In this document: in pieces, positions 1 through 6,410 of the stretch
Numbering within the stretch: position 1 is the first letter of the stretch
How the letters are laid out: each line of letters begins with the position of its first letter
NCBI GenBank assembly: GCA_002361095.1
Contig: DERU01000021.1
Span: 2,066-12,975, forward strand
Length of the DNA stretch: 10,910 bases
Direction of reading: 5' to 3'
DNA from: Lachnospiraceae bacterium UBA3332
GTDB taxonomy: Bacteria; Bacillota; Clostridia; Lachnospirales; Lachnospiraceae
Position numbers and translations under genes: made by a program
The notes under the pieces: model-generated
The model's input: the letters and a program-made list of their open reading frames with translations, nothing else
Told to the model about the DNA's origin: nothing
The model's database searches: none

Positions 1-1
1 C

Positions 2-322
2 AACGAAGCCCGGCTTGTCTGGCCCCATCTGCTGCGTGGTCAGATTCCGGTAAAGATCAGCGAAATTCTCCTGAAAATGCCTGATTTTCTTCCGGTCTAC
101 GGCATCCTGTGGAGTATCGGCGCTTTTACCTGGCTGATGCTGTTTTTGGCGGCCTTTCAGCTTTTGTATGGCGAACGCAGATATCTGGTTTTATACCTTC
201 CCTTTTTTGCAACCATCCTGACACTGCTGATCGCAACGCCTGTGGCTTCCGACCTGCGCTATGCCTACCCGGTCTTTCTGGGCATGCCGCTGATGCTTTC
301 CATCCCGGTTTTGAAAAGATAA
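2..322 (+). CDS. Polytopic membrane protein, C-terminal part (cut by window edge)
   Basis: The frame is open from base 2 to a TAA stop at 320-322, giving about 106 residues, so the true start lies outside the window. An internal ATG at 77 is in frame, but the coding sequence clearly continues upstream of it. Two strongly hydrophobic segments are visible: one starts near ILWSIGAFTW, the other near LPFFATILTLLIATPVA. They are followed by SDLRYAYPVFLGMPLM and a basic end (LKR). A tail of the form 'TP...(S/A)(D/E)(L/F)RYAYP' after the last membrane helices is, from memory, typical of large Firmicutes membrane proteins of the DUF6020 or GT-C-like type. A role in envelope glycan or polymer assembly is therefore possible but not shown. 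Confidence is high that this is a real coding end and low on function. Confidence 0.7.
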   Translation, partial: NEARLVWPHLLRGQIPVKISEILLKMPDFLPVYGILWSIGAFTWLMLFLAAFQLLYGERRYLVLYLPFFATILTLLIATPVASDLRYAYPVFLGMPLMLSIPVLKR

Positions 323-323
323 A

Positions 324-372
324 GGCTTCCCCGGGAAGAACTGTCAGATCAGACAGTCCCGCCGGGGAAGCC
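324..372 (-). terminator. Two-part hairpin between convergent genes
   Basis: An 11-bp inverted repeat (GGCTTCCCCGG at 324-334, CCGGGGAAGCC at 362-372) encloses a second one (ACTGTC at 340-345, GACAGT at 352-357) with a 6-base loop. Read on the minus strand, the stem is followed by the T-rich stretch TTTATCTTTT, as expected of an intrinsic terminator for the PAP2 gene that stops at 412. Read on the plus strand, the stem starts two bases after the stop of the left-edge gene but has no T-run behind it. It may still block read-through in both directions. Confidence 0.75.
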
Positions 373-411
373 ACAAAGCGTATTTGAAAAATGCACGCAA
401 CATTATACCGG

Positions 412-870
412 CTACATCCACAGGCAATAAAGGGCGCCGATGGCTATGCCTAAGATCGCCCCGGCCAGTACCTGCAGGGGCGTATGGCCAATCAGTTCTT
501 TGAGTTTATCCTCATAAGAAAGGGTTTTCCCCATGTTTTGGAAAAATCCGATCATTTCATTGATGACCTTCGCCTGAATGCCCGTCTCACGGCGTACGCC
601 GCGGGCGTCATACATGACGATAATGGCCAAAATGGCGCAAACGGCAAATTCAAAGCTGCCGCCGCCGTACCGGATACCGGCGGATGTGGCGAGGGCACAT
701 ACCGTTGCCGAATGGGAACTGGGCATGCCGCCGCTTCCCGTCAGGCGTTCCAGGCTAAATCCTTTGTTGAGGAAAGCGTCCAGAAGAGTCTTTAAGACTT
801 GCGCCACAAGCCAGCCGGTCGCGGCTGCCATGAACACCGTATTTTGCAGCAACGCATTGATAAATTCCAT
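412..870 (-). CDS. Divergent PAP2 family protein (YuiD/DUF212-like)
   Basis: This 152-residue membrane protein carries the family signature GSGGMPSSHSATVCAL at residues 45-60. It is followed by a hydrophobic helix, then YDARGVRRETGIQAKVIN (87-104), and GHTPLQVLAGAILGI near the C-terminus. The order and length fit the divergent PAP2 family, small integral membrane relatives of acid phosphatases and phosphatidate phosphatases. The Ser-His pair and H129 are the likely active-site counterparts; the physiological substrate is not established. The start at 870 is chosen because AGGGGG lies 4 bases upstream, and a good promoter at 950-978 would initiate near 943. The longer frame starting at 942 would leave no leader and has an unlikely N-terminus. 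The gene looks intact and is monocistronic in this window. Confidence 0.9.
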   Translation of the reverse strand: MEFINALLQNTVFMAAATGWLVAQVLKTLLDAFLNKGFSLERLTGSGGMPSSHSATVCALATSAGIRYGGGSFEFAVCAILAIIVMYDARGVRRETGIQAKVINEMIGFFQNMGKTLSYEDKLKELIGHTPLQVLAGAILGIAIGALYCLWM

Positions 871-874
871 AAAA

Positions 875-880
875 CCCCCT
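875..880 (-). promoter_or_regulatory. Ribosome binding site of PAP2 gene
   Basis: AGGGGG on the minus strand, with TTTT between it and the ATG at 868-870. It decides the start against the longer upstream ATG at 942. Confidence 0.7.
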
Positions 881-949
881 CTCTTTTCCTTCCAAAACCT
901 ATCATGCCGTCCGGAACAAAAGAAAACTTGCCCCCGTCGCATCCACTCT

Positions 950-978
950 ATTTTAACCGTTTTTATGAAGAATTACAA
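950..978 (-). promoter_or_regulatory. Sigma-A type promoter for PAP2 gene
   Basis: On the minus strand, TTGTAA (973-978, 4 of 6 consensus) and TAAAAT (950-955, 5 of 6) are separated by exactly 17 bases. Transcription would begin near 943 and give a leader of about 70 bases before the start codon at 870. Confidence 0.6.
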
Positions 979-1083
979 GATCTCCCGCACACATTACACA
1001 AAGCTATAGGGACAACTGGTTACGGTTTACTCCCATTCGACGATTGCGAAAAGTGACGAAATTTAATATTTGTACTTACACAT

Positions 1084-1989
1084 TTAACTTGACAAACTCA
1101 AGATATGGGCATTTTTAATACTATATCCCTGTATAAGATCTTGAGCATCGCTTTCCTGCTTTGCCCCTTTTACATAAAACTTCCAATATGCATTTGAATA
1201 TCTTGTATTTAGATAACTGAAATAATCAAAATCAATTGCACAGGAATGTCCATAAACAATAATTTCTTCAATTTTACATTGATTCTTATCCAGAAAGTCT
1301 TCCAATAAGTCAATCCTGCTTTCTTTGTAAAATGATTTGCACTTATCAAACAACTCTTCATATGCCGTTCTAACATAAGTGTCCTCAATGCCGTTGATAT
1401 GATCTTCCAAATCAATTTCAACATAAGGGCCGCTTCCTTTTCCCCTTGAATCATAACTATATTTTTCAGGTGTAAAATTTCCTTTTGGATATCCTAATAC
1501 CAGATTGTTTTTTCCCACTTCACCATGAATATGTAAAATCTGTTCCCATGGTATATTATAAATTTCTTCCAATGTATGCGTATAGTTGAAAGTAATATAA
1601 TACCCGGCTGAATCAAGAATTTGCCCTATCAAATGATTGGCTTGTATACCACACAAAGAATCTTCCGCCTCACACGCAAATTCATCTATTGCATCCTGCA
1701 GGTTCCCATTCAAATTCACCTGATGGATAATGCTGTCACGATCACTTTCCCTATCTGAATAATAATCCGGCTCATAGCCATAAAAGATTTCTTCGAGGGT
1801 GTTAAAGTCTGGATATCCAAGCAAATTTTCAAAATCAGACCAGATATCGCCTTTACGGGATTGATATAAATCCCAAAAATTGTTGTGTTCATATTTTCTG
1901 GCAATATTTTTAAAATCCGGATCAAATCCAGTTGGAAGGCCATGCGCCAAATCAAATCCATTTCCTATAATAAATAATTTGTTTTTCAT
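1084..1989 (-). CDS. AbiH family abortive-infection (phage defence) protein
   Basis: A 301-residue soluble protein. The N-terminus KLFIIGNGFDLAHGLPT (residues 4-20) is the hallmark opening of the AbiH family, named after a lactococcal abortive-infection gene and found in defence islands. Further conserved-looking blocks are FNYTHTLEEIY (134-144), LHIHGE (152-157) and a late YGHS (246-249). The order 'GNGFDL, then FNYT..LE, then HIHG' resembles the GAG, TNYD and LHG pattern of SIR2-like NAD-binding domains, so nucleotide or NAD processing is a reasonable guess but is inference. The start at 1989 is preferred over an in-frame ATG at 2004 because AGGAAA sits before it and family members begin right at the KLFIIGNGFDL strand. 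The gene is clearly more AT-rich than its neighbours, which suggests transfer. It lies about 70 bases downstream of a truncated MBL gene and appears to act alone. Confidence 0.88.
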   Translation of the reverse strand: MKNKLFIIGNGFDLAHGLPTGFDPDFKNIARKYEHNNFWDLYQSRKGDIWSDFENLLGYPDFNTLEEIFYGYEPDYYSDRESDRDSIIHQVNLNGNLQDAIDEFACEAEDSLCGIQANHLIGQILDSAGYYITFNYTHTLEEIYNIPWEQILHIHGEVGKNNLVLGYPKGNFTPEKYSYDSRGKGSGPYVEIDLEDHINGIEDTYVRTAYEELFDKCKSFYKESRIDLLEDFLDKNQCKIEEIIVYGHSCAIDFDYFSYLNTRYSNAYWKFYVKGAKQESDAQDLIQGYSIKNAHILSLSS

Positions 1990-1995
1990 AATGTA

Positions 1996-2001
1996 TTTCC
2001 T
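1996..2001 (-). promoter_or_regulatory. Ribosome binding site favouring the internal start of AbiH
   Basis: AGGAAA on the minus strand, 6 bases before the ATG at 1987-1989. The alternative start at 2004 has only a poor AAAAAGAT sequence before it. Confidence 0.45.
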
Positions 2002-2061
2002 CATATTTATCTTTTTAACATGGTAGCTCTGAATTAAATAAGTCCATAATTTTATTCCAAT

Positions 2062-2595
2062 TCAATCACTTCTATCTGCCTGCGAATCAAGACAAAATGC
2101 TTCGTGCAACAGCCATTCGCAGCCTTTTACATATTTTTCTTCACAAGGATTATATGGTCCATCACCACAACATGTCATTTTTTTCCCATTGTCCAATTCC
2201 ATACAAAAACCAAACTGTTTTGCTTTTGTCGAACAAATATCAAAAAAGGTTACTGTTTTCCCGTTTATCACACGCTCTTCTCCGTCATTAACCGTAATCA
2301 AATGCAGCCTGACACCAATAAACTGTGTTTGTTTTGGCCAAAGCAGCTTTTCAGCCATATCCCAAATCAAAGAAATAACTTCTTCATGTCCATATATATG
2401 GTCTATATGTTTATGGGTCACAAAAATTTCATGCATATCCATCCAGTCAAATCCGGCGCTCTGTAATTGACGGAGGACGGCATTTCCCCCTCCGCCATCT
2501 ACCATAAAATATTTTTTATTGTCCTCTATCACAAAACAGGTATTGTAGCATTCCCTTACAAGCGCATGACCTGTCCCAAGCATTGTTAATTGCAT
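2062..2595 (-). pseudogene. MBL-fold metallo-hydrolase, internally deleted and C-terminally truncated
   Basis: The 177-residue frame begins MLGTGHALVRECYNTCFVI and has an MVDGGGGNAVLRQL strand, as in RNase Z-like MBL hydrolases of Clostridia. The metal motif THKHIDH (residues 60-66) is intact, and KQFGFCMELDNGKKMTCCGD and WLLHEAFCL follow. Two defects are visible against the family as I recall it. First, about 25-30 residues normally lying between the HxHxDH motif and the 'YGHDEVI' strand are absent, so HIDHI runs straight into YGHEEVI. Second, the protein stops at SQADRSD, whereas relatives continue for roughly 60 residues with a metal-binding HHST segment and an LYHTED end. Without these the zinc site is incomplete, so activity is unlikely. 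A GGA core upstream (CCGGATAG) could still drive translation. The truncation point is next to the AT-rich AbiH gene. Confidence 0.75.
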
Positions 2596-2773
2596 TTCTA
2601 CTATCCGGCAAAGCCAGTAATCTTATTTTACTCCGAGGTATCTTTTTATCAACCACCTCTACCTTTTCATGCAAACCCTGCAGGCAATTCCCTTCTTTCA
2701 GTTTTCCGAAAACCTCTTCCGCCGCACACTTTGTTTGTCCGTCCGTTACCACCATGATAAAGGCGGCTGTCAT
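2516..2773 (-). CDS. Small unrecognised ORF, possibly a gene remnant
   Basis: An 85-residue frame whose first 55 or so residues look protein-like: a hydrophobic strand TAAFIMVV, then DGQTKCAAEEVFGKLKEG and LHEKVEVVDKKIPRSK. The last 25 residues overlap the MBL gene in another frame and look like chance coding. Its ATG is 9 bases after the stop of the glycosyltransferase and in the same frame, and no good ribosome binding site sits at normal spacing. The composition suggests the C-terminal end of a lost cytoplasmic protein rather than a complete small gene. I do not recognise the family. It is the only thing visible in the gap between the glycosyltransferase and the MBL gene. Confidence 0.3.
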   Translation of the reverse strand: MTAAFIMVVTDGQTKCAAEEVFGKLKEGNCLQGLHEKVEVVDKKIPRSKIRLLALPDSRNAINNAWDRSCACKGMLQYLFCDRGQ

Positions 2774-2782
2774 TTGAACAAT

Positions 2783-4435
2783 CTATTTCCGCACCTCATA
2801 CAAATCACAGTACAAAAGTTCCCGGAGGGGGCTGACCGCTGCCCCTTCCCCCACCGCCGCCTGCGCACACGCAAGCGCCTGTGCAGAGTGTTCCCCCCGC
2901 GCGGCATAAACCAACACCCTGTCCGCCCTTTTTAAAATTTCCTCGTCAATCGGGGACACGTCCTGCATATTTACAAAATAAATCCTGTCATATTGCATCA
3001 ACTCCAGCGAATCATCCCAGATCATCCATGTGAGATTCCCGTTATAAAAATAAAGTACCGGAATGTCATGGTTTTGCCGTGCAAAGGCGACGGATTCTGC
3101 ATCCTCCTCGTACAAAAAAAGCACCCTGCCCCGGCAAAGACCGCCAAGCTGTCCGGCAAGCAAAAACGCGGCCATGGCAGCCGTCATAACCCATGCCGCC
3201 TTTCCCTGTCCTTTTATACCGCCAAGCAGCGCCTGTATGCGGTCTGCCAAAAGAAACGTCCCTGCAACGACAAACAGCAGCAATAAGCCGTAAACCGGCA
3301 GCTGGTAACGGTTGGCCTCCTCCGCCGTCAAAAGCGCCGTCTTGGCCACCACCACAAAATATCCGCCCACCGCCGCCATGGGAATCCATAAGACGCGGTA
3401 CCGCATAACCGCCTGTCCGTCCTTTTCCCCTGCAGGCCGTCTTTTGGAAAGCGTCCAGGCCGTCAGGGCCGCCAGCAAAAGTACCAGCAGCACCGCCGGA
3501 AGCATGGAACCAAACACATATTGGTTGAGCAGTCCGGCGAAAAAGCGGAACCGCCCCGCCGTGTTGGCCGCATTCAAAAATTCCCCCATGGCCTCTGTTC
3601 CCCGGTATCCCCTGAAAATGTGCCCCAGACAGGCCGGATAGCTGGCCACTGCCGCCGCCATGGCCCCCACTATGGCAAAACCGTAGACAAAGCAATCCTT
3701 CCACTTCTGTTTCCGTGTCTTTTGCTCTACCGCTCCGAACAGCAGATACCCTTCCATAACCGCCGCCAGAAAAAACATATACACCGCAAAATAATAATGG
3801 GTCAGAAATCCGGCGTAAACCGCCGCCATTGTCGGCAGATAAAAAGACCGCCCCCGCCGGTTTTGCCGCAGCGCCCGGACATGAACCCATGTCACAAGCA
3901 TTACCCAGAACCCCAACAATATATACATCCGCGCCATCATCACCCCGCTCAGAACGGCCGGATTAAAGCCGTACAACAGGCAGGCCAAAACTGCCGCCCC
4001 CTGCCCGGCTTTGCGCCCCCGGACCGCCCCCACCGTCTCTGCGGCCAAAGCGGCCAGCACGCACCAGCTTGCCGCAAACAGTACCAGATTCAGCGCGATG
4101 GCAGACCATTTGGAAAAAACGCCGGGCGTGAGCGAACATACCCCGTGCAGCAGCAGATAATATAGGGGCGGATGCACGTCATAAGTCTGCATACGCACCA
4201 CATCCCGAAACCGGAATCCTTCCCCCGGCAGTACCATGAATTCACTGCGGATTTCATCTACATCCTTCCACTCCCGGTCTGTGGGGGCCAATCCGTAAGT
4301 CACGTTGGAAGAATAATAGGAATAATATTCATCGTAATGAAATCCCTCTTTCCTTGTGCCAAAATACCATGCCGTCGCCAGCTGCAGCGCCAGCAATAAT
4401 CCCAATATTCCATACAGCTTTTTATTTTGCCTCAT
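2783..4435 (-). CDS. GT-C type membrane glycosyltransferase (family 39/PMT_2-like)
   Basis: A 550-residue polytopic membrane protein. The N-terminal helix (about 8-25) is followed by an extracytoplasmic loop with HYDEYYSY (33-40). This is the acidic first-loop motif that GT-C enzymes use for catalysis or metal binding. TYDVHPPLYYLLLH (84-97) is characteristic of the PMT/ArnT-like and RgtA-D-like families, which transfer sugars from polyprenyl-phosphate donors outside the membrane. About ten hydrophobic segments span roughly 105-430, including ARMYILLGFW (168-177) and LTHYYFAVYM (211-220). A soluble domain of about 110 residues closes the protein, with DIPVLYFYNGN and DRIYFVNM strands. The start at 4435 has GGGAG 6 bases upstream and a promoter at 4468-4496. 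The acceptor is unknown; envelope glycopolymer or protein glycosylation is inferred. The gene appears intact and is transcribed away from the divergent methyltransferase operon. Confidence 0.85.
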   Translation of the reverse strand: MRQNKKLYGILGLLLALQLATAWYFGTRKEGFHYDEYYSYYSSNVTYGLAPTDREWKDVDEIRSEFMVLPGEGFRFRDVVRMQTYDVHPPLYYLLLHGVCSLTPGVFSKWSAIALNLVLFAASWCVLAALAAETVGAVRGRKAGQGAAVLACLLYGFNPAVLSGVMMARMYILLGFWVMLVTWVHVRALRQNRRGRSFYLPTMAAVYAGFLTHYYFAVYMFFLAAVMEGYLLFGAVEQKTRKQKWKDCFVYGFAIVGAMAAAVASYPACLGHIFRGYRGTEAMGEFLNAANTAGRFRFFAGLLNQYVFGSMLPAVLLVLLLAALTAWTLSKRRPAGEKDGQAVMRYRVLWIPMAAVGGYFVVVAKTALLTAEEANRYQLPVYGLLLLFVVAGTFLLADRIQALLGGIKGQGKAAWVMTAAMAAFLLAGQLGGLCRGRVLFLYEEDAESVAFARQNHDIPVLYFYNGNLTWMIWDDSLELMQYDRIYFVNMQDVSPIDEEILKRADRVLVYAARGEHSAQALACAQAAVGEGAAVSPLRELLYCDLYEVRK

Positions 4436-4467
4436 AACATTCTCCCGACCTTGCCTCTTTTTCCCCT

Positions 4468-4496
4468 ATTCTACCACCCTTTCCTGTTTTTTTCCA
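4468..4496 (-). promoter_or_regulatory. Promoter of the GT-C glycosyltransferase gene
   Basis: On the minus strand, TGGAAA (4491-4496, 4 of 6) and TAGAAT (4468-4473, 5 of 6) are 17 bases apart. The leader to the ATG at 4435 is about 25 bases and contains the GGGAG ribosome binding site at 4442-4446. Confidence 0.5.
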
Positions 4497-4567
4497 TAGA
4501 CCGGCATACATCCGCACCATCTTGATTACGAAACGGAATAGGAACGGTAGCGCACCGCAGGAAAACG

Positions 4568-4576
4568 TGCTATACT
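4568..4576 (+). promoter_or_regulatory. Extended -10 promoter of the methyltransferase operon
   Basis: TGCTATACT combines a TG extension (4568-4569) with TATACT (4571-4576, 5 of 6). No good -35 hexamer is seen at 16-18 bases, which is tolerated by extended -10 promoters. Transcription would start near 4583, about 45 bases before the ATG at 4629. It is divergent from the glycosyltransferase promoter about 100 bases away. Confidence 0.5.
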
Positions 4577-4614
4577 AAACTACGGGCAAACGGCAATTTT
4601 CCACATGAAACCCC

Positions 4615-4620
4615 GGAGGG
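4615..4620 (+). promoter_or_regulatory. Ribosome binding site deciding the start of methyltransferase 1
   Basis: GGAGGG lies 8 bases before the ATG at 4629. An in-frame ATG at 4605 would place this site inside the coding sequence and has no ribosome binding site of its own. Confidence 0.8.
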
Positions 4621-4628
4621 TAAACACC

Positions 4629-5333
4629 ATGAAAACAAAAGAAACCTATATGCAGGATTTAAAGCAATGGCTGCAGGATACATCTGATTCCCCCCTGGAA
4701 GAAATGTCGGACTTTTTTTCCAAACGGCTGGCCGGTTATGAGGAACACATGTCTGTTTGGAAACAATCCTACCAAACGTTTGCCAAACTCCTGCCCTTGG
4801 AGTGCGAAAAAATTTTAGACTTAGGCTGTGGAACCGGTTTGGAACTGGAGCCAATCTGGCAAAGACACCCCGGCCTAGAGGTAACAGGCATCGACCTGTG
4901 TCCGGATATGCTGCAGAAGCTGCTAAAAAAGCATCCCGATAAGCGGCTTACAACCATATGCCAAGATTATTTTCAGTATGATCTGGGCTCCGGGAAGTGG
5001 GATGCCGTTATTTCTTTTGAAAGCCTGCACCATTTCCTGCCGGAACGCAAAAGGGGACTGTATCAAAGGATTTACAACAGCTTAAAAGACGGTTGCGCCT
5101 TCATTTTGGGAGACTATATTGCCTGCTGCGACGAGGAAGAAACACTTCTGCGCGACACATACCAAACCAAGCGGATACAATCCCAGATTCCGGATCACCG
5201 TTTTGTTCATTTTGATATCCCGCTGACTTTGGAGCATGAAAAAGAACTGCTGCAAGGCGCCGGTTTTATCATAAAAGAAATCTTAAATAATCCTGATAAC
5301 GCAACGATCCTCGTTGCCCAAAAGGGGGACTGA
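4629..5333 (+). CDS. Class I SAM-dependent methyltransferase (first of a pair)
   Basis: This 234-residue cytoplasmic protein has the Rossmann methyltransferase signatures in order. Motif I is KILDLGCGTGLELE (61-74), the acidic strand end is VTGIDLCPDML (85-95), and the post-II region is WDAVISFESLHHFLPE (114-129), followed by LKDGCAFILGDYI. The pattern is that of the Methyltransf_25/11 group, which methylates small molecules. The substrate cannot be read from sequence. A helical N-terminal part of about 55 residues precedes the fold and probably forms the substrate lid. The gene is the first of a two-gene operon: its stop is 3 bases before the next start, and the next ribosome binding site lies inside its last codons. 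It appears intact. Confidence 0.88.
   Translation: MKTKETYMQDLKQWLQDTSDSPLEEMSDFFSKRLAGYEEHMSVWKQSYQTFAKLLPLECEKILDLGCGTGLELEPIWQRHPGLEVTGIDLCPDMLQKLLKKHPDKRLTTICQDYFQYDLGSGKWDAVISFESLHHFLPERKRGLYQRIYNSLKDGCAFILGDYIACCDEEETLLRDTYQTKRIQSQIPDHRFVHFDIPLTLEHEKELLQGAGFIIKEILNNPDNATILVAQKGD
5324..5329 (+). promoter_or_regulatory. Ribosome binding site of methyltransferase 2
   Basis: GGGGGA lies within the last codons of the upstream gene, 7 bases before the ATG at 5337. This supports translational coupling of the pair. Confidence 0.65.
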
Positions 5334-5336
5334 CCT

Positions 5337-6266
5337 ATGGATTACAGCAGGAAAATATCGGAACGTTTGTGGAATATGCCCGATAAAGGCGAACTGGAAA
5401 GCCGCCGTGAGGAGACTTTTATTGATGATATCATTTCCAAAAGCCATTTGGAAAAGGAACTGCTTTCCCATCTGGATGGTATAAAAACAGTATTTGACGG
5501 CGGCGCAGGCTGCGGAAGATTTTCCATTCTCCTTGCCAAAAACGGCTGCGAGGTTACCCATTATGACATTTCACAGCCCATGATCGATAAGGCAAAAGAA
5601 TTGGCGGAAAAGGAAAAGGTTCTTGACAAAATTACCTTTATAAACGGAGCGCTGGAAGATTTAGGATCTTTCAAAGACCGTTCCTTTGATATGGTCATTT
5701 CATTTGATGCCCCGATTTCCTATACCTATCCCAATCAGGAGAAAATCATCGGTGAACTCATACGCATATGCCGTAAACGCATTATGATCAGCGTGTCAAG
5801 CCGCTTGGGATACCTTCCCTATTTGTCAAATCCGATACAAAAAAACCAATTTCTGTTGGATGAAAACTGCGACGACCCTTTTGTCCAATGGTGTGTTGCC
5901 AACAAAACAAATGCCGTCGAAGCTTTCCGTTTCGACAAAGATGCCGTCAGGAAGCTGTGGAACGACGGATTAATGGGCGGTGCGGATGAAATTGCCGCAT
6001 ATGAAAACGGGGAGGTACCGTGGTGTATCACCTACACCTTTATGCCGGATGAACTGGAAAATATACTGAAACGCCATGGGGTAAAAAATATCAAACTGGC
6101 AGGCCCGGGCGCATATGCCAGAACGCTTCCCAACGAATTGCTTATAAAAATTATGAAGGATGCAAAGCAGCGTTCTGATTTTCTGGATTTTTGCCATCAA
6201 TATGATTCCAATCCCTTTGTATGCGGCATGGGAAAAGATAATTTATTCGCCCAAGGCGAATTGTGA
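5337..6266 (+). CDS. Class I SAM-dependent methyltransferase (second of a pair)
   Basis: A 309-residue cytoplasmic protein with motif I TVFDGGAGCGRFSILLAKNG (51-70), the acidic strand end VTHYDISQPMIDKA (73-86), FINGALEDL (101-109) and DMVISFDAPISYTYP (118-132). The core is that of a UbiE/Methyltransf_25-type enzyme. After the core it carries an unusually long C-terminal part (about 160-309), with a tryptophan- and cysteine-containing segment (PWCITYTFMPDELENIL) and an aromatic-rich end. This part probably defines the substrate site. The gene shares a transcript with the preceding methyltransferase but is clearly diverged from it, so the two are not a recent duplication. A shared pathway or successive methylations is inferred from the operon only. 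The gene looks intact. Confidence 0.87.
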   Translation: MDYSRKISERLWNMPDKGELESRREETFIDDIISKSHLEKELLSHLDGIKTVFDGGAGCGRFSILLAKNGCEVTHYDISQPMIDKAKELAEKEKVLDKITFINGALEDLGSFKDRSFDMVISFDAPISYTYPNQEKIIGELIRICRKRIMISVSSRLGYLPYLSNPIQKNQFLLDENCDDPFVQWCVANKTNAVEAFRFDKDAVRKLWNDGLMGGADEIAAYENGEVPWCITYTFMPDELENILKRHGVKNIKLAGPGAYARTLPNELLIKIMKDAKQRSDFLDFCHQYDSNPFVCGMGKDNLFAQGEL

Positions 6267-6338
6267 CGATCATGATGAATCCGGTTCTGTCCGGAAGGTT
6301 AAGGGCAGCCGGACATGGAAGGCTCCCCGGCGGTTGAC

Positions 6339-6370
6339 AAAAAGGCGCATGTTGGTTATAGGATGCGCCT
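6339..6370 (-). terminator. Intrinsic terminator of the GH38 gene (convergent gap)
   Basis: On the minus strand an 8-bp stem (AGGCGCAT and ATGCGCCT, at 6363-6370 and 6343-6350) with a 12-base loop is followed by TTTT and then GTCAAC. It lies about 40 bases after the stop of the mannosidase at 6411. On the plus strand the hairpin is followed by TGTCGCTTCT, so it could also weakly stop the methyltransferase transcript. Confidence 0.75.
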
Positions 6371-6410
6371 GTCGCTTCTCATACCGTATCAGTTTCTCCC
6401 GCTTCCCCTA

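Noticed and set aside
412..942. Longer 176-residue start for the PAP2 protein
   Set aside because: The extra 24 residues are unlike the family, the upstream start would fall right at the predicted transcription start, and a good ribosome binding site fits the start at 870.
3066..3890. A 274-codon minus-strand frame inside the glycosyltransferase
   Set aside because: It is an out-of-frame reading of the membrane protein gene, Gly- and Cys-rich, without its own ribosome binding site.
6245..6261. Hairpin ATTCGCC-CAA-GGCGAAT at the end of methyltransferase 2
   Set aside because: It overlaps the last codons and has no T-run behind it, so it is not supported as a terminator.
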